Positions 1-8,187 of a stretch of 42,850 nt of DNA are shown in pieces. Made by a program: the position numbers and the translations under genes. Location: assembly GCA_964502995.1 (NCBI GenBank), contig CAZCZB010000021.1, forward strand, positions 1 through 42,850, written 5' to 3'. Within the stretch, counting starts at the first letter, position 1. The number at the start of each line of letters is the position of its first letter. The stretch comes from Bin87 sp964502995 (GTDB lineage Bacteria; Chloroflexota; Dehalococcoidia; Lucifugimonadales; UBA3495). The notes under the pieces were generated by a model that was not told the DNA's origin, made no database searches, and saw nothing but the letters and a program-made list of their open reading frames with translations.

Positions 1-2
1 CG

Positions 3-92
3 CTCAGCATCAACACGGTGCAACTGATCACCCCGGAGGAGATTGACCAGGCAACTCAGAAGACGGTCAATTACCGGTCTCCGGGAGCCTGA
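3..92 (+). CDS. C-terminal 29 residues of a gene cut by the window start
   Basis: An open frame runs from the first bases of the window to a TGA at 90-92. Its last residues read ITPEEIDQATQKTVNYRSPG followed by Ala. The sequence is protein-like and the stop lies 80 bases before the ATG of the next gene on the same strand, so it is probably the true end of a gene that begins outside the window. The fragment is too short to assign a family. Confidence 0.4.
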   Translation, partial: LSINTVQLITPEEIDQATQKTVNYRSPGA

Positions 93-172
93 CCGCAGGG
101 AGAGGGGAATGGGCGCGTGTGATCTGAGGTTGGGAAGGTTATGCGCTCAGGCGCTACGAGACAGGGGAGAAT

Positions 173-787
173 ATGGAAGATCGGAAATGGAACAGACCAG
201 AGGCGGGATGGTTCAGCTACAGCGCTATGGGACAGGGGCCCGCGCAACCGCTGGACGAAGCTTATTGGCGGGTGACCAATCCGGAACAGTTCGAGCCGCT
301 GCACCAATGGGCGCTTGAGACCGTGGCCCGTTTGAATCGGGAGTACGAAATAACCCTTGAAGAAGGCATGGGATTGGACGGCGAGTTGGAACGGGGGCCG
401 CTTGCCCGGCCAACGATCAAGCTGACGCCTTCGCAAGTTTCCTGTGCGCCGGTCACCATTGCTTTCACCGATTTCCCGGGGTTGGAAATGCGCGTAGGCC
501 GCTGGGCCACCGCCGTTTTTCCATCCTGCGGTTGCGATGCGTGCGACGAAATGCCGGAGGAGGAATTCGAGCGGCTCACGGCGATGTTGAACAACGTTGT
601 GGCCGGCCGATTTCGGGAGTCCATGCGTTTGGAACCGGAAGGGACTGGTTGGAGCACCCGCGAGTTTTGGAATGGCGAACGCCGGAGTTCCGGAGGGTCG
701 ATTTATCCAGGACCCAAAGCGGCTGTGATCTTGGGCGGAAAGTCTGAGATGGTGGTGGAATGGATGCCCTGGCAACCGAGGTCGTAG
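173..787 (+). CDS. DUF6226 family protein
   Basis: This 204-residue soluble protein has no signal peptide or membrane segment. The pattern YWRVTNPEQFEPLHQWA near residue 31, a central APVTIAFTDFPGLEMRVGRW segment, then FPSCGCDACDE near residue 120 followed by an acidic helix matches what I recall of the DUF6226 family, mainly known from actinobacteria and of unknown function. The Cys-Gly-Cys-Asp-Ala-Cys cluster suggests a metal or structural role, but that is inference. The ATG at 173 follows GGGGAG at about 7 bases, a good ribosome binding site. It stands alone between the truncated gene and a repeat-bearing spacer. Gene reality is secure; the family call is from memory of the pattern. Confidence 0.65.
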   Translation: MEDRKWNRPEAGWFSYSAMGQGPAQPLDEAYWRVTNPEQFEPLHQWALETVARLNREYEITLEEGMGLDGELERGPLARPTIKLTPSQVSCAPVTIAFTDFPGLEMRVGRWATAVFPSCGCDACDEMPEEEFERLTAMLNNVVAGRFRESMRLEPEGTGWSTREFWNGERRSSGGSIYPGPKAAVILGGKSEMVVEWMPWQPRS

Positions 788-872
788 ACCCTACCGCCGG
801 GCTCCCGGCCCAGTGATGGTGAGGTGCGGCGATTCGTGCCCTACCTGAGTTAGCAGGGACGGTTCTCAAATC

Positions 873-911
873 CATCCACATCTCGAAGATGGTAGTATCT
901 ACCGTCAAGTC
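873..911. repeat. 39-bp direct repeat, copy 1 (upstream of the ankyrin/LRR gene)
   Basis: The 39-bp block starting CATCCACATCTCGAAGATGG recurs at 4687-4725 with two mismatches, bracketing the ankyrin/LRR gene. Read on the minus strand it encodes LTVDTTIFEMWMD; the other copy encodes LTVDSTIFEMWMS, so within the shared block one difference is silent and one is Thr/Ser. That hints that both descend from a coding or otherwise constrained repeat. The rest of the 788-1080 spacer shows no gene I can support. Confidence 0.75.
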
Positions 912-1080
912 GGCCCCTTATCCGTTGATCTACTCCATTCACTTGACGGCTCAAGATTAAACGGCCATGAGTGGCGCAACTTTCCGTTGCAATGGTGTCT
1001 CGCCCAAAAGAATTCTCCATTTCTTCCCATTGGTGATGGAAGCGAGGAAGATTGGACTGGCCCGCGCACCAGGATACCAA

Positions 1081-4000
1081 ATGGGTAGAATGACCGTAAA
1101 AGTCCGACTCCTGCGCATCTCCAAGCTGGTCATCGCAGTGGCGATGCTTGCATTGCTTGCAGCCTGCGACACACAGGCGGGGTCAACCGCAGTGCCTACG
1201 TTGGAACCGCCGGCCACGGTTGCCATGCCGGCGGCACCCACCCCGCTGTCACCCACTACCCGGCCGAGCGCAACCCCGCCGCAAAGCACACCCACCGGGA
1301 CACGATCACCGTTGTCCCCGGAACCGACAACAGGAACCCCCACCGGCAATTGTGGCGCGCTTTGCTCTGAGGACTTTTGGACGGGCGGTGTCGACGTTGA
1401 CTTAATTCAGGCTGAGCTGGATGCAGGAGCCGACCCATCGGCAGGGAGCGGCCATCGTTTCACGCCCTTGTACTGGGCGGTGATGTACACGGATAATCCA
1501 GGAATCATCGGGTTGCTCCTATCCCGTGGCGCCGACGCAGCGGCACGGGATTATAACGGGAGGCCGGTCCTGGCCTATGCCCTGGCAAACGGCAAGAGTC
1601 CCGAGGTTGTCGGGTTGTTGCTGGAGGATGGCGCGGACGCCAACGCCGAGGATGGTTACGGCAGACCCCTCCTCCATGAAGCGGTTACACTTGCCGCTTA
1701 TGCTTCCGACCCCGAAGTAGCAACCTCGTCTCCTGGCGGCGGCGCTGATTTTCCTGTACAGGCCGTCGAAATCATCCGGCTGTTGCTGGAGTACGGCGCG
1801 GAGGCCGGGGTGAGAGATGATCAAGGGCAATCAGCGATCTTCATTTACCTTGGAACACTGATACAGACGGATTCTTATTATGCCGACCCGGAGGTCGTCA
1901 GACTCCTGCTGGAGAGTGGCGGCGATGTGACGATGGAGAATGACAATGGCGAGCTTGTAATGACCTATGCGATGTGGGCCGGGGCCAACCCCGAGGTCAT
2001 CAGGCTCCTTCTGGAACATGGGGCGGATGCCACTGCGATTGGGGACGAGGGCGATACGCTGTTGCACGCTGCTGCGGCTTTCGGAGCGGGTTCCCAGGTC
2101 TTCAAGCTGCTGTTGGAAAATGGCGCGGATCTGAAAGCCAGGGGTGCGTTTGGCTGGACGGCCCTGCATCTGGCTGCCCGAAACGGTGATCTTGACCCGC
2201 AGGTCATCAGGGTGTTGCTAGACGGCGGCGCGGACGTGGCCGCCAGGTCCGACGATGAGGACACCCCGCTGCATCACGCCGCCAGACACTCCGGGCCGGA
2301 GGTGGTCCGGATACTGTTGGAGAGGGGGGCGGATGCGGCCGCCCGGGACGAAAATCTGAAGACTCCGCTGCACATGGCGATGACTGACGGCTATTCCGGA
2401 CCCTCCGACTACAGCGCTGACCCTCAGATCGTCCGACTGCTGCTGGGATACGGCGCCAATGTGAATGCCGAGGATGAACACGGGAATACGCCGCTGATTT
2501 CCGTATCAGGCGACTCACGTCCCGAAGTTGCTGAACTGTTGCTGGCGCAAGGTGCGGACTCCATGGCAAGAAACGACTACGGGATAACCCCACTGCACGG
2601 GGCAGCAGGGGCCGGCGCCTCCGCGACCGTGACCCTGCTGCTGGAACATGGTGCTGACGCCAACGCTCCCGACCATGCGCTGCAAACACCCCTTCACCGG
2701 GCGGTGTCTCCGTTCCTGAGATCGCCTTCCCCTGAAACTGTCGCCTTGTTGCTAGACGGTGGTGCAGACGTCAACGCGGCGGACCAGGCGGGAGATACGC
2801 CGCTGCACCTGGCGGCGAAGGGAAGCGAACCCTGGCATCAACCCCCGACCGTTGAGACCGTCAGGCTGCTACTGGACCGTGGCGCGGACGTGACGGCAGC
2901 CAATAGCGAGGGCAACACTGCCTGCGATGTGACCGACGCTGATGATGAAGGCTTTCGGGCGCTGCTTTGCCAACACCCAGCCACTGTAGAGGATTCAACG
3001 CCTGGGTCTGATGTGGCGGAAGGGAGCATGCCTCCAGGCCAAGCGACGGATCGAGAGGCCCTTCTCAACGCGCGGGATACCCTGGCAGGAAGCGCTGAGC
3101 TCAATTGGTCGGAGGAGTTGCCAATCGCCCAATGGGAAGGCGTCACGATATCTGAGCCGGGGGGTCGCGTATCCCACATTGACCTTTCTCGAAGATCATT
3201 GACCGGGCAGATACCGGCAGACCTCGGAGGACTCACCGACCTGGTACTCCTGAATTTGTCCGGCAATCAACTGACCGGCGAAATACCGTCGTCCCTGGGC
3301 AATCTTTCCAACCTGAGAGAGCTGTATCTCTCGGAAAACCAACTAGCTGGCGGGATACCGGGAGAACTGGGCGACCTGGCCAGCCTGGAAATCCTGCATC
3401 TCAATTACAACCAACTTTCCGGGGAACTGCCTCCCAACCTGGGCTCCCTCGCCAAGCTCAACGTTGCTTGGCTATGGGGCAATCGGTTGAGCGGGCCCAT
3501 TCCGCCGGAGTACGGCTCCCTCTCCAACCTGGTTCTGCTGAGGCTCGAACAGAACGAGTTGACCGGCACCCTGCCCGCAGCGCTTGGCGGGATGAATAGA
3601 TTGGAGATACTGGAACTGGACGAAAACGATCTGTCGGGGAAAATACCACCCGAACTTTCCCGCCTCACCAGGCTGGCATGGTTGGGATTGGGCGGGAACC
3701 AAATTAGAGGAACCATTCCGGCGGAAGTTGGAGAGCTTGCCAACCTGAGACACCTGAACCTCGCCAGCAACCAGATTACGGGAGAGATACCTCCGGAATT
3801 AGGTCAACTGGCGAAGCTGGAGGAACTTTACCTCTCGGACAATCAGCTTATCGGAGAAATACCGTCGACAATGGGAGACCTATATCGCCTTGCGGTCCTG
3901 TTTCTCCAGGACAACCAGCTGACCGGAAACATTCCGCCCGAACTGGGCAGCCTGTCCCGGGTGACGCATATGAACCTGTCGGACAATCGGCTGGCGGGGA

Positions 4001-4434
4001 ATATTCCACCGGCATTCGGCGGACTATCCAGTATTCGGGAACTCTACCTGTCCCACAACCAGTTGAAAGGGAATATACCGCCAGAGTTGGGCAGGTTGTC
4101 CAAACTGTTTCGTCTGCATCTCCTGGACAACCACTTGACGGGAAAGATACCTCCTGAATTGGGCAATCTGAAGGAGGTGGTCTATGTAGACCTGTCAGAG
4201 AATCGCCTCACTGGGGAGGTCCCATCCGAGCTGGGTGATATGACCCAGCTCCGCCAGCTCAACTTTCAACAGAACGGCTTGACCGGCCAGATACCGGCGG
4301 AACTAGGGAATCTGGGCTTCATTGATCACCTCTTTCTGGCAAGCAACCGGTTTTCTGGATGCCTGCCCGCCAATCTGCTGGAGATACAACAGAACGACCT
4401 CCAAAGACTGGGGCTTCCCAAGTGTGACTCATGA
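1081..4434 (+). CDS. Ankyrin-repeat plus leucine-rich-repeat lipoprotein
   Basis: The 1117-residue protein has a lipoprotein signal (hydrophobic VIAVAMLALLAAC, lipobox Leu-Ala-Ala-Cys, Cys29) and a Pro/Thr-rich linker to about residue 90. About 13-14 ankyrin repeats follow (residues ~97-640, pattern TPLHxAA...VVRLLLExGADVNAxD). Then comes a cap resembling the N-terminal cap of plant-type LRR proteins (WEGVTISEPGGRVSHIDLS, near 690) and 17 LRRs of 24 residues, each with LxxLxLSxNxLTGxIPxELG. The protein is predicted to be exported, lipid-anchored and built only of binding scaffolds, with no catalytic domain, so its likely role is binding other proteins or surfaces. ATG 1081 was chosen because AGGA lies about 8 bases upstream and the signal peptide then begins normally; ATG 1090 is an alternative. 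A frame extending to 967 would put 38 odd residues before the signal. The gene is monocistronic and flanked by 39-bp direct repeats, which suggests acquisition as a unit. Confidence 0.9.
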   Translation: MGRMTVKVRLLRISKLVIAVAMLALLAACDTQAGSTAVPTLEPPATVAMPAAPTPLSPTTRPSATPPQSTPTGTRSPLSPEPTTGTPTGNCGALCSEDFWTGGVDVDLIQAELDAGADPSAGSGHRFTPLYWAVMYTDNPGIIGLLLSRGADAAARDYNGRPVLAYALANGKSPEVVGLLLEDGADANAEDGYGRPLLHEAVTLAAYASDPEVATSSPGGGADFPVQAVEIIRLLLEYGAEAGVRDDQGQSAIFIYLGTLIQTDSYYADPEVVRLLLESGGDVTMENDNGELVMTYAMWAGANPEVIRLLLEHGADATAIGDEGDTLLHAAAAFGAGSQVFKLLLENGADLKARGAFGWTALHLAARNGDLDPQVIRVLLDGGADVAARSDDEDTPLHHAARHSGPEVVRILLERGADAAARDENLKTPLHMAMTDGYSGPSDYSADPQIVRLLLGYGANVNAEDEHGNTPLISVSGDSRPEVAELLLAQGADSMARNDYGITPLHGAAGAGASATVTLLLEHGADANAPDHALQTPLHRAVSPFLRSPSPETVALLLDGGADVNAADQAGDTPLHLAAKGSEPWHQPPTVETVRLLLDRGADVTAANSEGNTACDVTDADDEGFRALLCQHPATVEDSTPGSDVAEGSMPPGQATDREALLNARDTLAGSAELNWSEELPIAQWEGVTISEPGGRVSHIDLSRRSLTGQIPADLGGLTDLVLLNLSGNQLTGEIPSSLGNLSNLRELYLSENQLAGGIPGELGDLASLEILHLNYNQLSGELPPNLGSLAKLNVAWLWGNRLSGPIPPEYGSLSNLVLLRLEQNELTGTLPAALGGMNRLEILELDENDLSGKIPPELSRLTRLAWLGLGGNQIRGTIPAEVGELANLRHLNLASNQITGEIPPELGQLAKLEELYLSDNQLIGEIPSTMGDLYRLAVLFLQDNQLTGNIPPELGSLSRVTHMNLSDNRLAGNIPPAFGGLSSIRELYLSHNQLKGNIPPELGRLSKLFRLHLLDNHLTGKIPPELGNLKEVVYVDLSENRLTGEVPSELGDMTQLRQLNFQQNGLTGQIPAELGNLGFIDHLFLASNRFSGCLPANLLEIQQNDLQRLGLPKCDS

Positions 4435-4686
4435 AGGTGGGTGCCAATTCCGTTTGTTCGTGGTTTGGCCCACTCACCACTTCCTCCCAAGCCGGCAGAA
4501 GGACGGACTATTGGGCGATGGACAGCCGGGCCATGAGCTTACATCATCCCACAAAACCCACGTTCCGGCTGGCTCAGTTTTCAGGTATCCGGTCATCCAT
4601 AGAGAGGAGAGACCCATCGCAGGAAGAAAGCAATTATCAGGGCTATGGCAATGCTAGACGCAAGGGCCTTTGTAGCCTCACAGGCT

Positions 4687-4725
4687 CATCCACATCTCGA
4701 AGATGGTACTGTCTACCGTCAAGTC
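4687..4725. repeat. 39-bp direct repeat, copy 2 (downstream of the ankyrin/LRR gene)
   Basis: Second copy of the block at 873-911: 22 identical bases, a 6-base segment with 2 differences, then 11 identical bases. It is in the same orientation, 253 bp past the stop of the ankyrin/LRR gene. Confidence 0.75.
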
Positions 4726-4749
4726 AGGCCCACCATTTAGAAACTTGAG

Positions 4750-4781
4750 AGCCGCAGCGGTTTTTGGCGCTGCGGCTTTTT
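4750..4781 (+). terminator. Rho-independent terminator
   Basis: A perfect 10-bp stem AGCCGCAGCG / CGCTGCGGCT closes an 8-base loop and runs into TTTTT at 4777-4781. It lies 316 bp past the ankyrin/LRR stop on the same strand and just after the second direct repeat, so it may end that transcript or belong to an older unit. Confidence 0.75.
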
Positions 4782-4827
4782 GTTTGAAATCGCGAGTGGC
4801 CTTAGGTCGGCGGGGGATTTGGTGAGT

Positions 4828-4847
4828 GGGCGAATGATTATTCGCCC
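4828..4847. repeat. Palindromic intergenic repeat (GGGCGAAT family), copy 1
   Basis: GGGCGAAT, a 4-base centre and ATTCGCCC form an 8-bp stem followed by CTACG. Related elements occur at 25599-25620, 32150-32171 and 34778-34799, all intergenic. Confidence 0.8.
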
Positions 4848-4865
4848 CTACGTGGCAAGGGTTCT

Positions 4866-5080
4866 GGGGTTGGCGCGGTCGGGCGGAGGCGTGCGCAGGA
4901 CGCGCAACCGGCAGGGTGAGGTTCCGGTATCGGACGGCCGTGGTTAGAGGATGACTTGCGGGGTTGGCGCGGTCGGGCGGAGGTGTGCGCAGGACGCGCA
5001 ACCGGGCGGAGGCGTGCGGAGGACGCGCAACCGGTAGGGTGAGGTTCCGGCATCGGACGGCGGTGGTTAGAGGAGGACTT
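4866..5080. repeat. Imperfect tandem duplication spanning the 3' end of the next gene
   Basis: The 45-base block at 4913-4957 matches 5036-5080 with 3 mismatches at an offset of 123. GGGGTTGGCGCGGTCGGGCG occurs at 4866 and 4960, and a shorter GCGCAACCGG-containing unit is repeated again within the second copy. The right-hand block contains the stop codon and last codons of the reverse-strand gene ending at 5067, so the left copy is a duplicated, decaying gene end plus its downstream DNA. Confidence 0.7.
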
Positions 5081-6812
5081 CGGCGCGGCGTTTGACGGAG
5101 TAGGCGCCGGTCAGTTGATCGACAGGGACGTGGGTGTCGGCCTGGGGTTCGATCATTACTATGCCGGGGCCGCTGGGGCCCACTATGGGGAACAGGCACC
5201 AGGCATGGGAGTCTCCCCAGATGATTGCGCAGCCGTTGACGCCGTATTTGCGGGCGAGATTTGAGCGCAGCGTCTCGGCGAAATTCTCGCAGTCGTAATT
5301 GCGTCCGCCTTGATCCATCACGTAATCGACGCGGTCGGTGGCGTCCTCGGCCAGGAATCGCTCAAGGCCGCGGCGGGTGAGGGCTACGATGCCCTGATCG
5401 CTGGCGGTCTGCCCGAACAGGCGGACGGTGCGTCCCAGGGTGGACTCGATCGCTGCCACGACCGCCGAGGGGCTGTAGATGCGTGAGCCGTCGGGGACGC
5501 CCGGATTCGCCGGACGCGTCGAGTCGATTGGGTCTGCGGCGGCATCCGACGCCCGGGCGACCTCCGGACAAGGAACGTCCAGGCGGCCCTGCCAACCGCC
5601 GCGCCAGGGCTGCAGGGCGGAGACTGCCACGCCGTTGATGACGATGCCGCGCCGGGCAATTTCCGGATCACCGAATACCCGGATCCGGTCCGGTTCCCTG
5701 AGAACCAAAGGGCATCCGCGGCTCCGGTGGAACTGATCGGGCAGGGGCGTCACCGCGCGGTAGAAGGGAGAGCGTAGGGCGAACCGGACGTTTTGCAATC
5801 GGATTGGGCCGGGCCCGCCGGTGTCCGGGGGCGTGGCGGGGTCAACGGCGCTGTCGCCGTAGGGTTCGCCGACGACGGCGGGCATCCGTTCGACGGGTAT
5901 GTGGCCGACCAAACGGCAGCAGGGGCCGAAGGTCTGGGGACTCAGGGTGATGGGAACGCCGTTGATGGTGATGGCGGCGGCGTGTTCGAGAGCGCGTCGG
6001 GCCACCCAGACCCAGAGCATACCGTCGTCAAAGAGTTCCATGGCGGGGCCGAACCGATAGCCCTCCACGGGGTCAACGTCGTCATCGCGTTGTGCGCCCT
6101 GGCCGAGGGGTCGCATGATCCAGGAACGGTGGCTGGCCCAGGTTTCCGATTGCGGCGGATGGGTGCGCCGCGCCTCCCAGCGCGAGCCGTCAACGGCGCG
6201 CACCCATGACACGCTGAGGTCGGTTTGGTACTTGAAGCGCGAGGACGATCCGGCGAAATCGTCGAGGATGTGGCGATCTGAGACCCTGACGGCCCGGCGA
6301 GTTGGGGAGTAGGAGCCCTCGGCCTGCTCCTCGCCGGCGCGTGGATTGGTCACCTCGATGAGGAGGTCGTTGCGCTGCAGTCGCTTTTCGACCCTGGGGA
6401 GGTAATCGCGCAGGAAATCGACGATGGACAGTTCGTGTTCGGCGAGCCAGTAGCGCAGGATGATGTGTTCGTTGGGGTCGTACTTGGGCACCTGCCAGGC
6501 GTAGGCGATGCGCTCGGGGCTGAGCGGGTCGCCGGCCATCTGGCGGGCGATGCGGCTGGCGTCGGATGCGTCGTAGCGGGAGACGGCGGGCTGCTGACCG
6601 GTCCAATAGTGTCCCTCCCACCACGCTGACGCGCCGAACAGGATCAGGAGCGGCGAGTAGGGCACGGGCGGCCAATCGGGGATTGAGACGTTTTCGACGG
6701 GGATGTTGGCGGCGCGCACTGCGGTCTCAAAGTCCGGATATTCGTCGGGGGTGAGACGGGCGCGGTGGGCGATGTCCCTGAGCAATCGATGCTGACCTTT
6801 CGAGTATTCCAA
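5067..6812 (-). CDS. Large protein with a C-terminal MOA-agglutinin-like cysteine protease domain (tentative)
   Basis: The protein is 581 residues, with no signal peptide or clear membrane segment. The N-terminal 480 residues match no family I recognise; they include Trp/Tyr-rich stretches (SAWWEGHYW near 62; DGMLWVWVARRALEHAA near 265). The last 90 residues carry YDCENFAETLRSNL, then GDSHAWCLF, then IEPQAD, placing Cys508, His536 and Glu555 in the order and contexts of the papain-like agglutinin C-terminal domain, where Cys, His and Glu are catalytic. This is recognition by motif, not alignment; a transglutaminase-like fold is the main alternative. The TTG start at 6812 is preceded by AGAGGTGAT about 6 bases upstream. 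The 3' end overlaps a tandem duplication, and the gene is convergent with the ankyrin/LRR gene. Confidence 0.75.
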   Translation of the reverse strand: MEYSKGQHRLLRDIAHRARLTPDEYPDFETAVRAANIPVENVSIPDWPPVPYSPLLILFGASAWWEGHYWTGQQPAVSRYDASDASRIARQMAGDPLSPERIAYAWQVPKYDPNEHIILRYWLAEHELSIVDFLRDYLPRVEKRLQRNDLLIEVTNPRAGEEQAEGSYSPTRRAVRVSDRHILDDFAGSSSRFKYQTDLSVSWVRAVDGSRWEARRTHPPQSETWASHRSWIMRPLGQGAQRDDDVDPVEGYRFGPAMELFDDGMLWVWVARRALEHAAAITINGVPITLSPQTFGPCCRLVGHIPVERMPAVVGEPYGDSAVDPATPPDTGGPGPIRLQNVRFALRSPFYRAVTPLPDQFHRSRGCPLVLREPDRIRVFGDPEIARRGIVINGVAVSALQPWRGGWQGRLDVPCPEVARASDAAADPIDSTRPANPGVPDGSRIYSPSAVVAAIESTLGRTVRLFGQTASDQGIVALTRRGLERFLAEDATDRVDYVMDQGGRNYDCENFAETLRSNLARKYGVNGCAIIWGDSHAWCLFPIVGPSGPGIVMIEPQADTHVPVDQLTGAYSVKRRAEVLL

Positions 6813-6904
6813 ATTGGATCACCTCTAAATCTGGTCAGTCCGGTTGGTTTGATGTTAGGCGAGATGCGGTGAATTGGGCAACGGCGGTTTGTCACTCAAC
6901 CGGA

Positions 6905-6940
6905 GGCGGCATGGTTCGACAGGCTCACCATGAGCGGGAG
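6905..6940. repeat. Dispersed short repeat of the GGTTCGACAGGCTCACCATG type
   Basis: The core CATGGTTCGACAGGCTCACC continues with ATGAGCGGGAG; CATGGT and ACCATG pair to form a small hairpin. This motif is familiar from intergenic regions of many draft bacterial genomes. Only one full copy is in the window; a loosely similar ACCCTTCGCAGGCTCAGGCA lies at 10613-10632. Confidence 0.5.
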
Positions 6941-7050
6941 GAGTGGGAGTGTTCTGGAAGCGGAGAAAGGTCCGGGCAAGGCGATGACGAGGGATGCTCT
7001 TTTGGGGTCGGATGGTTTGTCGGTTGGGAGACGCTGGACATGGAAAGGAG

Positions 7051-7080
7051 CGGCCCAACCGTTGGTCATTGGTTGGGCCG
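7051..7080 (-). terminator. Perfect hairpin after the lactonase gene
   Basis: CGGCCCAACC and GGTTGGGCCG form a perfect 10-bp stem around a 10-base loop, 39 bases past the stop of the reverse-strand lactonase gene. There is no clear T run on either strand, so it is terminator-like by position and stem only. Confidence 0.45.
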
Positions 7081-7118
7081 ATTGTGGCGTGGCGCTGCTT
7101 CGTGGGGGCGGCCGGGCG

Positions 7119-8150
7119 TTAGAGGTCGATGATCAGCACCCACATGGGGCCGGCGCCGACGGGGTGGACGGCGAGGGGAACGAGGTCTCCGGTCTGCTGG
7201 TCGATTCGGTAGGTGGCCAGGTTGCCGGAATCGAGGCCGGTGGCGTAGAGGTAGTTGCCGGTGGTGTCGATGCTGAACGCGCGGGGGACGGGTTCGGTGG
7301 CCGTTTGACCCAGGGGCGTCAACCTGCCGTCGCTTGCGTCCACAGCGAATCCCGCGATGCTGTTGTGGCCGCGGTTGGGAGCGTAAAGGAACCCGCCGGA
7401 CGGGGTGATCTGGATCTGGGAGCAGGAATTGTGGCCGTCGAAACCGTCGGGCAGCGTGGGCACGGTCTGGAAGGGAGCCAGGGTGCCGCCGACCGGGTCG
7501 AAATTGTAGGCGGTTACGCTGCAACCCTGCTCGTTTGAGGAATAAAGCACATCGAGATTGGGATGGAAGCAGAAGTGGCGAGGGCCTTCGAGTTCGGCGG
7601 GTACCACGCGGTCGGGCGTGTTGGGCGTGAGGCGTCCGGAATCCTGCTCGAACTGGAACTGGAAAATGGCGTTGACACCGGTGTGGTTGCCCTGGGCGAT
7701 GTGGGGCACGAAGGCGTACCGGTTCTGGGGGTCGGTCTGAATGTAATGCGCGCCGATGCCGGTTTCGCGCCACTCGATGGGAGCGGCGACGAGCGTACCA
7801 TCGCTGTCGAAACCGTGGACCGCGACCCTGGCCTGATAGTAGTAGGCAGACAGCAGGTAGTGGCCCCCACGGTCCACCGAGATGTGGACGGGATCGCCGC
7901 CGAGGGGGACGTCATTGACGTGTTCCAGAGCGCCGTTGCCGGGTTCGATTCGGAACGAGGTAAGGCCGAACTCGGGGGAGAGGCGGCGGCCGACGAACAG
8001 GAAGCGCTTTGCGGGATCGACGGCCATGGGGGCCGGCATACCCGCCAGGGGGAAGTCTCCAAGATGCGCGATGTCCCCCGATGCCGGGTCGAGGGTGTAC
8101 TGGGCGATGCGGTCTTCTCGCTGGAGTGAGACGTACATGAAGGTGGCCAT
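7119..8150 (-). CDS. Lactonase-family seven-bladed beta-propeller protein (PF10282 type)
   Basis: This 343-residue protein is made of seven similar blades with recurring signatures such as RIAQYTLDPASGDI, PMAVDPAKRFLFVG, HISVDRGGHYLLSAYY, HFCFHPNLDVLYSSNE, GGFLYAPNRGHNSIAGFAVD and AFSIDTTGNYLYATG. This is the layout of the lactonase/6-phosphogluconolactonase YbhE-type family, also called 3-carboxymuconate cyclase-like. Members hydrolyse lactones, but many have unknown substrates and no pathway partner sits nearby, so the substrate is not assigned. No signal peptide, hence cytoplasmic. The ATG at 8150 follows CAGGAGGA, a strong site. The Fpg-type glycosylase gene ends 37 bases upstream on the same strand, so the two may share a transcript. 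Confidence 0.85.
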   Translation of the reverse strand: MATFMYVSLQREDRIAQYTLDPASGDIAHLGDFPLAGMPAPMAVDPAKRFLFVGRRLSPEFGLTSFRIEPGNGALEHVNDVPLGGDPVHISVDRGGHYLLSAYYYQARVAVHGFDSDGTLVAAPIEWRETGIGAHYIQTDPQNRYAFVPHIAQGNHTGVNAIFQFQFEQDSGRLTPNTPDRVVPAELEGPRHFCFHPNLDVLYSSNEQGCSVTAYNFDPVGGTLAPFQTVPTLPDGFDGHNSCSQIQITPSGGFLYAPNRGHNSIAGFAVDASDGRLTPLGQTATEPVPRAFSIDTTGNYLYATGLDSGNLATYRIDQQTGDLVPLAVHPVGAGPMWVLIIDL

Positions 8151-8187
8151 TGGGGTTCCTCCTGTATTGGGTGTGCAATCGGGCGGG

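Larger units (their letters stand above)
4435..5066. other. Repeat-rich 632-bp spacer between convergent genes
   Basis: No convincing gene is present; the short open frames here are low-complexity or overlap repeats. The spacer holds copy 2 of the 39-bp direct repeat, a rho-independent terminator, a palindromic repeat and an imperfect tandem duplication that reaches into the end of the following reverse-strand gene. These are listed separately. Confidence 0.7.
6813..7118. other. 306-bp spacer between two reverse-strand genes
   Basis: It contains a dispersed repeat at 6905-6940 and a perfect hairpin at 7051-7080; nothing else that I can support as a gene. The upstream signals of the TTG-start gene lie at its left edge. 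Confidence 0.6.

Noticed and set aside
873..4725. Reading the direct repeats as ends of an insertion sequence
   Set aside because: No transposase, no terminal inverted repeats and no target duplication are visible; direct repeats alone do not support it.
4431..4748. Small plus-strand frame after the ankyrin/LRR gene
   Set aside because: Composition is not protein-like, it crosses the 39-bp repeat, and it has no ribosome binding site.
6910..6940. GGTTCGA suggested a tRNA T-arm
   Set aside because: No acceptor, D or anticodon arms can be drawn around it; it belongs to a dispersed hairpin repeat.
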